Shown: piece by piece, positions 44,129-52,982 of the stretch
Numbering within the stretch: the first letter of the stretch is position 1
How the letters are laid out: the number at the start of each line of letters is the position of its first letter
Source: SZUA-38 sp965212525
GTDB taxonomy: Bacteria > Pseudomonadota > Gammaproteobacteria > Xanthomonadales > SZUA-38
Length of the DNA stretch: 64,000 nucleotides
Assembly (NCBI GenBank): GCA_965212525.1
Contig: CBDBVC010000029.1
Span: forward strand, 1 to 64,000
Direction of reading: 5' to 3'
Position numbers and translations under genes: made by a program
The notes under the pieces: model-generated
Told to the model about the DNA's origin: nothing
The model's database searches: none
What the model saw: only the letters and a program-made list of their open reading frames with translations

Positions 44129-46174
44129 CTACAGTTGTGACTCCGGCAGCCCCACCAGATGGACAATGAATTCCACGCCTTTCTGGTGGGGCCTGTTTAC
44201 TGCAACCACCTTCCCCAAATGGGCGCGCGCTATCAATTTCACGATATGGAGCCCCAACCCCATGTGGACGGAAGAATCACTCTTGTTCCTGACAGAGACC
44301 AGCGAATTGAATAGCCGGTTTCTGAGCTTCAGGGGTAATTCAGGACCATCATTGGCAACACTGATCAGCGCCTTGCGCTTCTCCTGAGTCAGCGACAGGA
44401 TAATTTCGCCCTCCTCCGGCGTAAACGATCGTGCATTGTCTGTCAGTTTGTCCAGCATCTGGGCAATCAGTTCGGGCGCGCCGTTGATAATGACGGGCTG
44501 ATCCGGCAAGTCGATACGCCACTGGTGACAGTCATCCATCACCTGACAGGCATCGAAACAGCCACTGACAACATCGCGCAGGTCAAATCGTTCAGGGTCT
44601 GTTGCCTGAAGCGCCTGTTCAAGCCTGCGTGCCTCACTCATTGCCCTGATCATGGCCTGCAGTCGCTCTGCCCCGTCCTGTGCCCGTTCCACGTACTTGC
44701 GTGCATCGGTGCTGATGTTTTCCTGTTTCAGATTCTCAATCGATGATTTGACCACGGCCAGCGGCGTTGATATCTCGTGCGAGAGTCGGCTTGCCAGCGT
44801 TTTCAGGTAGTCATCGTATTCCCTGACATCGCCCAGCAGGCTGTTGAATCCCCGGGCAAGATCGCCTATTTCATCGCGATCTGTCTGACCTGGCAACGAT
44901 ACAGAGAACGGATTCTCACTGGCCAGAGCAAGTACCGTGGCATCCCGCAATCGCTTGACTCGTCGTGACAGCCAGCTGGCATAGAGCATGATCAGAGCTG
45001 CAGCACCAATCACGACAGCCAGTGAAATCAACAGCAGTTTGCCCAGTGTCTGGTTGGTCGCCAGCAACAGACGGTCATTCATCTGATCGATGACAAGTGC
45101 GCCGATGAGATCTCCGTTGTTCATCACGGGCATCATCAGGGTGGCAATCATGCCGTTCTGGTTTTCATTGGCAGACCAGTTGGAAATCACCTCACCCTCG
45201 AACACTCTGTCCAGCCGTGGATCGGTAATTCTGAGCAGGTAATCAGTGTTGCGGTCCAGCGGTTTGAGTGTTTGTCTTGATATCAACTGATAAAACAGGC
45301 GCTGCCAGCCAGAAGGCGGTTCATCAACAGCAGTGAGGCCTGTTCGCAGGCTGATATCGTCGGCAGAGGCCATGATCCAGCCCTGACGGTTGATCAGCCA
45401 GACCCGGGTTTCCTGTGGCAACAGCCTTGCCATGAATTGCGACCAGTCCGGCTGCCTGAAGATCAGGGGTAACTGCGCAATCTGCCCATTGATCATCGTC
45501 CCTTCGACAGTGTGACTCAACTGAAACTCGGAACCGCTGTCATGGGCTGTTATCCCCAGTGAATCCGAAACCAGCACCAGTGGAATGGCAATTTCAACCA
45601 GATACCCTCGATCATTCTCAAGTTCACGCCAGGCGCCACTGATGGGGGTATCTGACCGGTTCCCGTTACCATCCACCAGTTCGATTGAACCGGGCACACC
45701 GGGTACGATGCGAAGCTCACTCATGCCCCGCCGGCCGGTAATCTGCAGATTGAGGTGATCACCGTCCAGGAACTCACTCTGAACCACACGTGCTCGACTC
45801 ACTGAGGTGTCATTCACCCTGGCCAGCAGATACAGATACTCCGAATCCCTGCTCAGCTGCAGTTGCAGCCGAATGACGCCGCTGTCACTGAATGACATGG
45901 CCCAGCGTTTCCAGGCCAGCCACTCGTCATCGTAGCCATCGACAAGAAAGGAATAATCGGTCTGGTTGACGTAAAGCAGATCCCCAGAAGCAGACAGTGA
46001 CGACAGGTCATATGTCGCGAGCAGACTGGAAGAGATGGATTCTGCGATCGTTTTCTGTGACTGCAGACGCAGTTCCCGCAATGATGATTCAATACCCGAG
46101 GCAACCAGCCAGACGGCCACTGGCAGTGTCAGGAGCACCATTGTGGCCACCATCAGCTGGCGCTTGAGTTTCAA
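44129..46174 (-). CDS. Histidine kinase of the proteobacterial dedicated sortase system
   Basis: 681-aa sensor kinase. One helix at 8-28, a large periplasmic region (about 30-380), a second helix near 385-405, HAMP, HisKA with phospho-acceptor H466 in RLSHEISTPLAVV, and a HATPase domain (KLTDNARSFTPEEG; SSVHMGLGLHIVKLIA). Part of the periplasmic region (about 75-230) looks like a CBM9-type carbohydrate-binding fold: DGYDDEW, YLYLLARVNDTS, LDGDHLNLQITG, YLVEIAIPL. Its start overlaps the response regulator by 4 bp. Gene order HK-RR facing a VIT/VWA protein and sortase is that of the TIGR03784-03788 system. Confidence 0.9.
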   Translation of the reverse strand: MKLKRQLMVATMVLLTLPVAVWLVASGIESSLRELRLQSQKTIAESISSSLLATYDLSSLSASGDLLYVNQTDYSFLVDGYDDEWLAWKRWAMSFSDSGVIRLQLQLSRDSEYLYLLARVNDTSVSRARVVQSEFLDGDHLNLQITGRRGMSELRIVPGVPGSIELVDGNGNRSDTPISGAWRELENDRGYLVEIAIPLVLVSDSLGITAHDSGSEFQLSHTVEGTMINGQIAQLPLIFRQPDWSQFMARLLPQETRVWLINRQGWIMASADDISLRTGLTAVDEPPSGWQRLFYQLISRQTLKPLDRNTDYLLRITDPRLDRVFEGEVISNWSANENQNGMIATLMMPVMNNGDLIGALVIDQMNDRLLLATNQTLGKLLLISLAVVIGAAALIMLYASWLSRRVKRLRDATVLALASENPFSVSLPGQTDRDEIGDLARGFNSLLGDVREYDDYLKTLASRLSHEISTPLAVVKSSIENLKQENISTDARKYVERAQDGAERLQAMIRAMSEARRLEQALQATDPERFDLRDVVSGCFDACQVMDDCHQWRIDLPDQPVIINGAPELIAQMLDKLTDNARSFTPEEGEIILSLTQEKRKALISVANDGPELPLKLRNRLFNSLVSVRNKSDSSVHMGLGLHIVKLIARAHLGKVVAVNRPHQKGVEFIVHLVGLPESQL

Positions 46175-46863
46175 TCAGGGCTCCAGCGATAACCGGCACC
46201 ATGAATGGTATCGATCTGGTCGAAGTCACCGTCCACGGCGAGAAACTTCTTACGAATGCGTTTGATGTGTGATGTGATGGTCGATGCGTCGACAACAACA
46301 TTGGCATCATCCATCAACTGATCCCGCGTCTTCACGTGACCGGGAAACCTGGCCAGTGTGTGTACCATCCAGAATTCGGTGACGGTGAGCTGTACCGGCC
46401 GCCCTCGCCATTTCGTGCTCATGCTTTCCATTTCGAGCACAAGATCGCCCTGTTCGACCACCGTTGAATCCGGGTCAGGTGATCGCAGTGCTTCAATCCG
46501 ACGGAACAGGGCCACCACACGTGCCAGCAGGTGCTGCAGACTGATGTCCTTGGTCAGGTAATCATCGGCTCCCAGGCGAAGACCGGAAATGACATCAAGA
46601 TCACTGTCACGTGCCGTCAGGAAAATGATGGGCAGCGCCCTCGACTGGCTGCGCAGTTCACGACACAGCTCGAAGCCACCTTCCGCTTCATCTCCCAGGC
46701 CAACATCAATGATCACCAGGTCTGGCAAGCGGTTGGCGAATGCCTGCAGTGCCGATGTCCTGTTCGGATAGCCGTACACCTCGTATCCATAACGTGTCAT
46801 GGCAGACACATAGTTCTCACGGATCGCGGTTTCATCCTCAACAATTGCAATTCTTCTCGCCAT
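46171..46863 (-). CDS. OmpR-family response regulator of the dedicated sortase system
   Basis: 230 aa. Receiver domain with phospho-acceptor D53 in LVIIDVGLG, the acidic pair E9-D10, and the switch K in DDYLTKDIS. The C-terminal winged helix carries LTVTEFWMVHTLARFPGHVKTR and TITSHIKRIRKKF, ending in IHGAGYRW. It should bind the repeat-rich region upstream (46864-47096) that separates it from the sortase substrate gene. Coupled to the kinase by a 4-bp ATGA overlap. Confidence 0.92.
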   Translation of the reverse strand: MARRIAIVEDETAIRENYVSAMTRYGYEVYGYPNRTSALQAFANRLPDLVIIDVGLGDEAEGGFELCRELRSQSRALPIIFLTARDSDLDVISGLRLGADDYLTKDISLQHLLARVVALFRRIEALRSPDPDSTVVEQGDLVLEMESMSTKWRGRPVQLTVTEFWMVHTLARFPGHVKTRDQLMDDANVVVDASTITSHIKRIRKKFLAVDGDFDQIDTIHGAGYRWSPD

Positions 46864-46948
46864 ATCTATTCCTTTTTTACCCGACGGCGACAGTGTAATA
46901 CGAAGTACCGGACAGCATCAGCCGAACTCGGACGCTGCCATATCTTGG

Positions 46949-47049
46949 TCACAACTTGTCACATCAGACCCATCTCTCAACCATCGAACGGACGCATGCG
47001 TCATCGAAACTGAACATGCTCGACAGATGAGTCAACGGACTGACTCATC
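46949..47049. promoter_or_regulatory. Repeat-rich divergent regulatory region of the sortase system
   Basis: Three ordered elements lie between the response regulator and the substrate gene. TCACA is directly repeated 10 bp apart (46949-46953 and 46959-46963), the helical spacing used by OmpR-type regulators. GACGCATGCGTC (46991-47002) is a perfect 12-bp palindrome. GATGAGTCA and TGACTCATC (47026-47034 and 47041-47049) form a perfect 9-bp inverted repeat with a 6-base loop. Which ones are operators or an RNA hairpin is not determined. Confidence 0.5.
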
Positions 47050-47096
47050 ACTCTGACATGCCAGGGATGGCACAGCTGATTATACAAGGCAATGAC

Positions 47097-49388
47097 ATGC
47101 AAAAAAGGATTATTCAACAGCAGCTCATGGACGCACAGTCAGGTTCCGAACCCCGATTCGTCAGGCGTCGCAGACAGCGCCTGAACAACAGGACTGAGCA
47201 TCAATCGGCCAGTCAGGTCATCACCAGCCCCCATCCGAAGCTGGATCGATCATCAACCGAGCTGACACCAACGATCGGAAACAATGCTGAAAGTGAACAA
47301 CGCTGGTCATTCAGGCTCAACTACAAGGACATTATCCTGCTGGCCGTATTTCTGTTCTTCACCATTTCGTTTTCAATCAGGTCGCATGCAGCAGAGACGA
47401 ACCTGTACCAGGCCGGCAACATGGCATTCCATGCTGACAGTGAAACCCTTTATTCTCCAGGCATTCATACACGCGTGGATATGGTGATTTCAGGCATGAT
47501 TGCAGAAGTCACGGTTGAGCAGCACTTTCGCAACCCGTCACTGAACTGGGTCGAAGGTCGCTACGACTTCCCGCTGCCAGACAACGCAGCCGTCAACCGC
47601 ATGACCCTGACAACCAGTTCTCGTGTGATTGAATCGGAGATTCGGGAGAAGTCAGAGGCGAAGGACGTTTATGAGGATGCCCGTCGCGAAGGCAGACAGG
47701 CATCGCTGGTGACACAGAACAGACCGGATCTGTTCAGTACACAGATTGCCAACATCGCTCCCGGTGAAAACGTCTCGGCAAGACTGGTGTACAACCAGAC
47801 ACTCGACTACAACAACGGTGTGGTGTCCATCCGCTTTCCGATGACCTACAGGCAACGCTTCAATCTGTCTACAGAGGCCGAGCCAGCGGTATTCGAACCC
47901 AATCATGTACAGGCACACTCGGATGCTCAGGGACTGAGATCTGACGATGACTCACTGATCGAGGGCAACTGGGTCACGGGATCGCCTGCAACCCTCATCA
48001 ATCCAGTCGAGTTGTCGGTCAGGCTTGATGCCGGCTTCGAACTGGTGTCATTGCAAAGCCATTACCACGACATCGACATCAGCAAACAGGGCAGCAATCA
48101 GATCATCAGCCTGAGTAACGGCCTGGTCGAGGCTGACCGCGATTTTGAACTGAGCTGGACACTGAAACATGGCAGTGCCCCAAAGGCCAGTGCCTTCAGA
48201 CAGCGCATCGGAGACAGCGATTACGCCATGATGATGGTGATACCACCGCTAACTGAATACAGTGCTGTGCTGCCGCGCTCTCTGACATTTGTCATCGATA
48301 CTTCCGGTTCAATGGAAGGTGCTTCAATGCTGCAGGCGAAAGAATCCGTTCTGATGGCGCTAGGCAGCCTGAACGATCAGGACCGGTTCAATCTGATTGA
48401 ATTCAATTCAACCGTCTCCAGACTCTTCGATCAGTCAGTACCGGTCAACAACCAGACTCTGGGTGATGCGATAGCCTATGTTGATCAGTTGCTGGCCAAC
48501 GGTGGCACCCGCATCGATCTGGCGCTCGACAGTGTGCTTGATCAGCAGACGCATGAAGGCTATCAGAATCAGTTCATATTCATTACTGATGGCAGCATCG
48601 AGAATGAGTCCCGGTTGTTTGGCCGTATTGAACAGCGACTTGGTGACCGTCGGCTATATACCGTCGGCATAGGCTCGGCACCGAACCGTTTCTTCATGCG
48701 CAAGGCTGCCGAATTCGGTCGAGGCACATTCACGCTGATCAGCAGCCTGGACGAAGTCAGCGAAAAAATGGATGCACTGCTGAAAAAGATCGAACAGCCC
48801 GTGATGAATGATATCTGCATACACTGGCCCGGTTACTCGGAAAGCTATCCATCTCGCGTGCCTGACCTGCATCTTGGTGAAGCGCTGCTTGTGATTGCCA
48901 GACTGGATATCGCCAGCGGTGACAGCGAAGTCTGTGGCCAGACCGAAGGTGAGAACTGGATGCAATCGGTCAAGCTGGGTACGGGTCCGGAAACAGCAGG
49001 ACTGGGCGTCTTGTGGGGTCAGCGACGAATCGAGTCACTGCTTGATGATCTTGCACTGGGAGCCGATGAAGTCAGCATTCGTTCCGAAGTCATCAGCACC
49101 GCGCTCGAGCATCGCCTGTTGAGTCCCTACACCAGCTTTGTCGCGGTTGATCGAAAGAAAGTGGTCAACCCGATGGCCCATCTGCAACTGGCACACTTTG
49201 CCAATGTCACTCCCGATCCGGGCATCATGGCAACGCCAGGCATGCTTGCCGTAAACCCGGCCTCCCAGGCGGGTACGACATTGTCACTGCCGCAGACAGC
49301 CACCCCTGCCCTGATGCATACACTGCTCGGTCTGGTGTTCATCGTTGTTGGACTGGCCATCGTGATACGCCTCAAGGATTCACAGTGA
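47097..49388 (+). CDS. VIT- and VWA-domain sortase substrate protein (marine_srt_targ type)
   Basis: 763-aa exported protein. A basic, polar N-terminus of 75 residues precedes a signal-anchor (about 78-95) with possible cleavage at SHA-AE. A VIT domain follows (GMIAEVTVEQHFRNPS, EGRYDFPLPDNAAVNRM), then a VWA domain with MIDAS motif IDTSGSMEG and the TDGSIENESR segment. The C-terminus is a sorting signal: LPQTA at residues 731-735, a hydrophobic helix and the short charged tail RLKDSQ. It is probably the only substrate of the adjacent sortase. ATG 47097 was chosen; two earlier in-frame ATGs exist at 47058 and 47067. Confidence 0.92.
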   Translation: MQKRIIQQQLMDAQSGSEPRFVRRRRQRLNNRTEHQSASQVITSPHPKLDRSSTELTPTIGNNAESEQRWSFRLNYKDIILLAVFLFFTISFSIRSHAAETNLYQAGNMAFHADSETLYSPGIHTRVDMVISGMIAEVTVEQHFRNPSLNWVEGRYDFPLPDNAAVNRMTLTTSSRVIESEIREKSEAKDVYEDARREGRQASLVTQNRPDLFSTQIANIAPGENVSARLVYNQTLDYNNGVVSIRFPMTYRQRFNLSTEAEPAVFEPNHVQAHSDAQGLRSDDDSLIEGNWVTGSPATLINPVELSVRLDAGFELVSLQSHYHDIDISKQGSNQIISLSNGLVEADRDFELSWTLKHGSAPKASAFRQRIGDSDYAMMMVIPPLTEYSAVLPRSLTFVIDTSGSMEGASMLQAKESVLMALGSLNDQDRFNLIEFNSTVSRLFDQSVPVNNQTLGDAIAYVDQLLANGGTRIDLALDSVLDQQTHEGYQNQFIFITDGSIENESRLFGRIEQRLGDRRLYTVGIGSAPNRFFMRKAAEFGRGTFTLISSLDEVSEKMDALLKKIEQPVMNDICIHWPGYSESYPSRVPDLHLGEALLVIARLDIASGDSEVCGQTEGENWMQSVKLGTGPETAGLGVLWGQRRIESLLDDLALGADEVSIRSEVISTALEHRLLSPYTSFVAVDRKKVVNPMAHLQLAHFANVTPDPGIMATPGMLAVNPASQAGTTLSLPQTATPALMHTLLGLVFIVVGLAIVIRLKDSQ

Positions 49389-50035
49389 GCCTGGTCAGTG
49401 GTGGTCACTGGCGTCGCCCACTCCGACTGCTGCCAGTGGCAATCGGCCTGTCCCTGATCGTGCACGCCAGCTGGATCCACATCAAGGCTTATATCGCACA
49501 GCATTTACTGCGCCATGCCTGGGCACAAACACAGGCAGGCGATGAGCCACAGCCGCCCTGGCCCTGGGCCGACACCTGGCCGGTGGGGCGACTCTCGGTG
49601 ACACGACTTGATATCGACCAGATTGTACTGGCCAACGCAAGTGGCAGGAATCTGGCCTTCGGACCGGTTCATATCGAACCCTCGAATCTGCCAGGTGAAC
49701 CGGGCCACGTGGTCCTCAGCGGCCACCGGGATACCCATTTCGGATTTCTGAAGTTGCTGCAAAGCGGGGATATCATCACCATGGAAGACAGCACCGGTAC
49801 CACCTCTTACCGCGTGAGCTACTCGGAGATCATTGACCTTGATCAGCAATCATTGCAGTACCGACCTGAACGAAATCGACTGACACTGGTGACCTGCTAT
49901 CCGTTCGACGCCGTCAGCAGTGGTACGCGCAAGCGGTTTCTGGTCCATGCCGCCCCGGTCACACAGCTCAGTCAGAACGGAAATCGTATGATCAGACTCT
50001 CAGGCTCAGGCATGAATGCGGTCAGGCCCGGATAG
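49385..50035 (+). CDS. Class GN-type sortase
   Basis: 216-aa cysteine transpeptidase that would cut its neighbour at LPQT-A and attach it to an unknown acceptor. An N-terminal membrane helix (about 13-29) is followed by the sortase beta-barrel. Catalytic residues: H114 in LSGHRDTHF, C171 in LTLVTCYPFD, and an arginine in SGTRKRFLV (R182 or R184). The start is GTG 49385, overlapping the substrate stop as GTGA. The 3' end overlaps the convergent rpe by 14 bp. Gram-negative sortases of this kind occur as one sortase with one target. Confidence 0.93.
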   Translation: MSLVSGGHWRRPLRLLPVAIGLSLIVHASWIHIKAYIAQHLLRHAWAQTQAGDEPQPPWPWADTWPVGRLSVTRLDIDQIVLANASGRNLAFGPVHIEPSNLPGEPGHVVLSGHRDTHFGFLKLLQSGDIITMEDSTGTTSYRVSYSEIIDLDQQSLQYRPERNRLTLVTCYPFDAVSSGTRKRFLVHAAPVTQLSQNGNRMIRLSGSGMNAVRPG

Positions 50036-50696
50036 CCCGGCAATTGGCCTTCATCTGGGAAATGGTTTCCTCGTAGTTGCCACTGCCGAAAATGGCAGAA
50101 CCGGCGACGAAGGTGTCGACACCCGCCTCGGCAATGCTTCCGATATTGTCGACCTTGACGCCACCATCGATCTGCAGGCGGATATCGTGATCCGACTCAT
50201 CGATCAGCTGTCTGGCCTGCCTGGCCTTGTCGAGGACGGCTGGTATGAATTTCTGACCACCAAATCCGGGATTAACCGACATCAGCAACACCATATCCAC
50301 CTTGTCGAGCACATGATCCAGATGATGCAGTGATGTCGATGGGTTGATGGCAACGCCGGCCTTGCATCCGGCATCACGGATCAGAGCCAGGCTGCGATCC
50401 AGGTGCCGTGTTGCTTCCGGATGAATGCTGATCATACTCGCGCCCGCTTTTGCAAAATCAGAGATCAGTTGATCGACTGGCTCGACCATCAGGTGCACAT
50501 CGATGGGGGCCTCGATACCGTAACCGATCAGCGCCTCACAGATCATTGGTCCGATCGTCAGGTTGGGTACGTAGTGATTGTCCATGACGTCGAAATGGAT
50601 CCAGTCCGCACCGGCATTCAGTACCGAGCTGACCTCTTCTCCCAGACGGGCGAAATCTGCGGACAGGATGGATGGTGCAATGACTGTTTTCTTCAT
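50022..50696 (-). CDS. rpe: Ribulose-phosphate 3-epimerase
   Basis: 224-aa TIM-barrel enzyme of the pentose phosphate pathway. PSILSADFARLGEE, WIHFDVMDNHYVPNLTIGP, HLMVEPVDQLI, MSVNPGFGGQKFI and DGGVKVDNI are all intact, including the metal-binding histidines and aspartates. Its end overlaps the sortase stop by 14 bp in the opposite direction. Confidence 0.96.
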   Translation of the reverse strand: MKKTVIAPSILSADFARLGEEVSSVLNAGADWIHFDVMDNHYVPNLTIGPMICEALIGYGIEAPIDVHLMVEPVDQLISDFAKAGASMISIHPEATRHLDRSLALIRDAGCKAGVAINPSTSLHHLDHVLDKVDMVLLMSVNPGFGGQKFIPAVLDKARQARQLIDESDHDIRLQIDGGVKVDNIGSIAEAGVDTFVAGSAIFGSGNYEETISQMKANCRAIRA

Positions 50697-50742
50697 GACA
50701 GGATCTGATTCTTGAAAGCGGCGATCAGTCTATCCTACTCAC

Positions 50743-51495
50743 TCATTTCATACCACGGATGTGTTTTATTTTTTCATAGGCAACACGGATATCGTGAGTC
50801 TGCTGCTCAGCTGCCTCGATTGACACCTCACTCTCATCCCCCTGATGCTTGTCCGGGTGGAAACGACTGATCAAACGCCGGTAGGCTCGCTTCACCTCGG
50901 CATCGGATGCATCACGCCTGATATCAAGCACCGCATAGGGATCAGAGCCTGCCATCTGTCGTGTCGCACTGGCTTCCTGGCGTCTGAGCATGATTCGTTC
51001 CAGTTGCCACTGGTTGACGCCAATACGACGGCAAACCTGGTCAAGCACCACCAGTGTCTGTTGCGCCACACGTCCATTGGCGAGCGCTGTATCGACAAGC
51101 ACCTCGACGAACTGGTTTTTCAATCCGGACTGCAGCCGACTGATTTTCTGTAGTTCATCCAGGGCATGATTGGCATTGTAGTCGGGTTTCTTGCCGTCAT
51201 TGAATGCACGAATTGCAAGATTCCGCTGTTTCTTCGTCAGTTGCAGTTGCGCCATCACACGTTCGGCGATCCTGATCTCTCTCTGGGTGACTGTACCGTC
51301 TGCCTTGCACAGATGCCCCATCACACCAAACAGGCTGCTGAGAAAGGTCTGCCGGGCAACGCTTACGTTTAGCAGCGAAATACTGCCTGTATTGCTGTCA
51401 ACCGCATGTCCGAGGGCGGCACCAATGAATGCGCCTATCGGTCCGCCATAACTCAGGCCAATGGTTGCGCCAAGCAACTTGCCAATCAGTTTCAT
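50743..51495 (-). CDS. djlA: DjlA-type membrane-anchored DnaJ co-chaperone
   Basis: 250 aa. A glycine-rich N-terminal membrane segment (LLGATIGLSYGGPIGAFIGAALGH) is followed by a TerB-like helical domain (about 45-165) and a C-terminal J domain (AVLDIRRDASDAEVKRAYRR, HPD in RFHPDKHQ). This order is that of DjlA, which stimulates DnaK at the membrane. It begins 6 bp after the unknown membrane protein upstream and may be co-transcribed with it. Confidence 0.9.
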   Translation of the reverse strand: MKLIGKLLGATIGLSYGGPIGAFIGAALGHAVDSNTGSISLLNVSVARQTFLSSLFGVMGHLCKADGTVTQREIRIAERVMAQLQLTKKQRNLAIRAFNDGKKPDYNANHALDELQKISRLQSGLKNQFVEVLVDTALANGRVAQQTLVVLDQVCRRIGVNQWQLERIMLRRQEASATRQMAGSDPYAVLDIRRDASDAEVKRAYRRLISRFHPDKHQGDESEVSIEAAEQQTHDIRVAYEKIKHIRGMK

Positions 51496-51501
51496 GTCAG
51501 A

Positions 51502-51939
51502 TTAGGTCACCAGCAGCCTGAAACGTCTGGAACAGGCCGAGCCCGACCAGGAGGCCGTGATGAATACAATTCCCGTCGCAATGGAAAACCAGATCGGATG
51601 GGGCATCCTGTAGAGATTCATGAATCCTGCCACCATCAACGCCAGGGCACACAGTACCGCGGGATAGGGATGCAGCCTGCTGATGCGTTCCACCACGATA
51701 CCGGCGATGAACGAACCCGTCAGATAGGAGCCGATCATCAGCAGATACATCCATTGTGACCAGCTTTCGATGTACTGAACAAAGGAGGCAGTCTGAGTGG
51801 TATCGAGCGAAACATCAGGCGGAAACAGCCGGATGATCAGCAGCTGAACAAGAATCATCAGGATCGCACCGATGATCACGCCGGCGGTGATGCCGATCAC
51901 CAGTCTGAACATGTTATCCGTTTGCAGGCTCATGGCCAT
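51502..51939 (-). CDS. Unknown four-helix membrane protein
   Basis: 145 aa with hydrophobic segments at about 11-37, 63-84, 93-107 and 114-130. No motif or family recognised. It lies 6 bp upstream of djlA on the same strand. ATG 51939 was taken; an alternative Met lies two codons on. Confidence 0.65.
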   Translation of the reverse strand: MAMSLQTDNMFRLVIGITAGVIIGAILMILVQLLIIRLFPPDVSLDTTQTASFVQYIESWSQWMYLLMIGSYLTGSFIAGIVVERISRLHPYPAVLCALALMVAGFMNLYRMPHPIWFSIATGIVFITASWSGSACSRRFRLLVT

Positions 51940-52073
51940 ATTGTCAGATGATTGCCTGACGGAGTCAAAAGCCGGTTGTCACGAAAAAGAGGCCTCAACG
52001 CCTGACCGGATGCTGTCACAGAGACCGTCATATCGGTTAAAATGCCGGATTCTCAAGGTTATCCATAATCACC

Positions 52074-52982
52074 ATGACACCGACGTTCGATTCCGATTAC
52101 CCTGATCCGGGCCTGCCGCTGGTACACCAGGGCAAGGTTCGCGATGTCTACGCCATTGGTGACAGTCATCTGCTGTTTGTCGCCAGCGACAGGATTTCCG
52201 CCTTTGATGTGGTGCTGCCCTGCACCATCCCGGGCAAGGGAAAGCTGCTGACACAGATCTCCAGATTCTGGTTCGAAAAAACCCGGGATATTGTCAGCAA
52301 CCACATGACCGACCTGGAGCTGTCCGATGTGCTCGAAAATGCGGAACTGGCCAACGAACTCGCCCCCCGAAGCATGGTGGTGAGGCGTTTGAAGCCACTG
52401 CCGGTCGAGGCCATTGTCAGGGGCTATCTGGTTGGCTCAGGCTGGAAGGATTATCTGATCACGGGCAAGGTCAGCGGTCATACACTGCCAATCGGTCTGC
52501 AGCAGGCCTGCCGATTACCCTCAACCCTGTTCACACCGTCAACCAAGGCCAGCGTGGGTGATCATGACATCAATATCTCCATGAAACAGATGGCAGAACT
52601 GATTGGCGATGATCTGACGCGACAGGTCGAGGAGGTCAGTCTGGCGCTTTATGAATTTGCATCTGCACATGCCATCGATCGCGGCATCATCCTTGCCGAT
52701 TCAAAGTTCGAGTTCGGACTGGACGACAACAATTCACTGGTACTGATGGACGAGCTGTTTACGCCTGATTCATCACGATTCTGGCCGGTGGAAGATTATC
52801 AGACAGGGATCAGCCCGCCATCATTCGACAAGCAGGTCATCCGGGATTACCTCGAGACACTGGACTGGAACAAGGCTGACCCCGGACCCGAGCTGCCTGC
52901 AGCTATCATCAAGCGAACACAGCTGCGTTATAATGAGGCCTGGCAGAAACTGACGGGAAATGATGATGAAATCTGTAGTTAG
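52074..52982 (+). CDS. purC: Phosphoribosylaminoimidazole-succinocarboxamide synthase (long, Ade1-like form)
   Basis: 302-aa SAICAR synthase of purine biosynthesis. HQGKVRDVYAI, LLFVASDRISAFDVVLPC, EAIVRGYLVGSGWKDY, ILADSKFEFG and MDELFTPDSSRFWP are diagnostic. It is longer than the roughly 237-aa E. coli enzyme and resembles the yeast Ade1 form seen in many proteobacteria. The 3' end overlaps the next gene by 17-23 bp. Confidence 0.95.
   Translation: MTPTFDSDYPDPGLPLVHQGKVRDVYAIGDSHLLFVASDRISAFDVVLPCTIPGKGKLLTQISRFWFEKTRDIVSNHMTDLELSDVLENAELANELAPRSMVVRRLKPLPVEAIVRGYLVGSGWKDYLITGKVSGHTLPIGLQQACRLPSTLFTPSTKASVGDHDINISMKQMAELIGDDLTRQVEEVSLALYEFASAHAIDRGIILADSKFEFGLDDNNSLVLMDELFTPDSSRFWPVEDYQTGISPPSFDKQVIRDYLETLDWNKADPGPELPAAIIKRTQLRYNEAWQKLTGNDDEICS

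Noticed and set aside
46991..47002. 12-bp palindrome GACGCATGCGTC as an independent operator
   Set aside because: It is kept only as part of the repeat-rich region; a single short palindrome is weak evidence by itself.
42830..50035. TetR plus sortase region as a mobile genomic island
   Set aside because: I see no integrase, transposase, tRNA or direct-repeat boundary, and base composition looks like the neighbours. Transfer is possible but not supported by the sequence alone.
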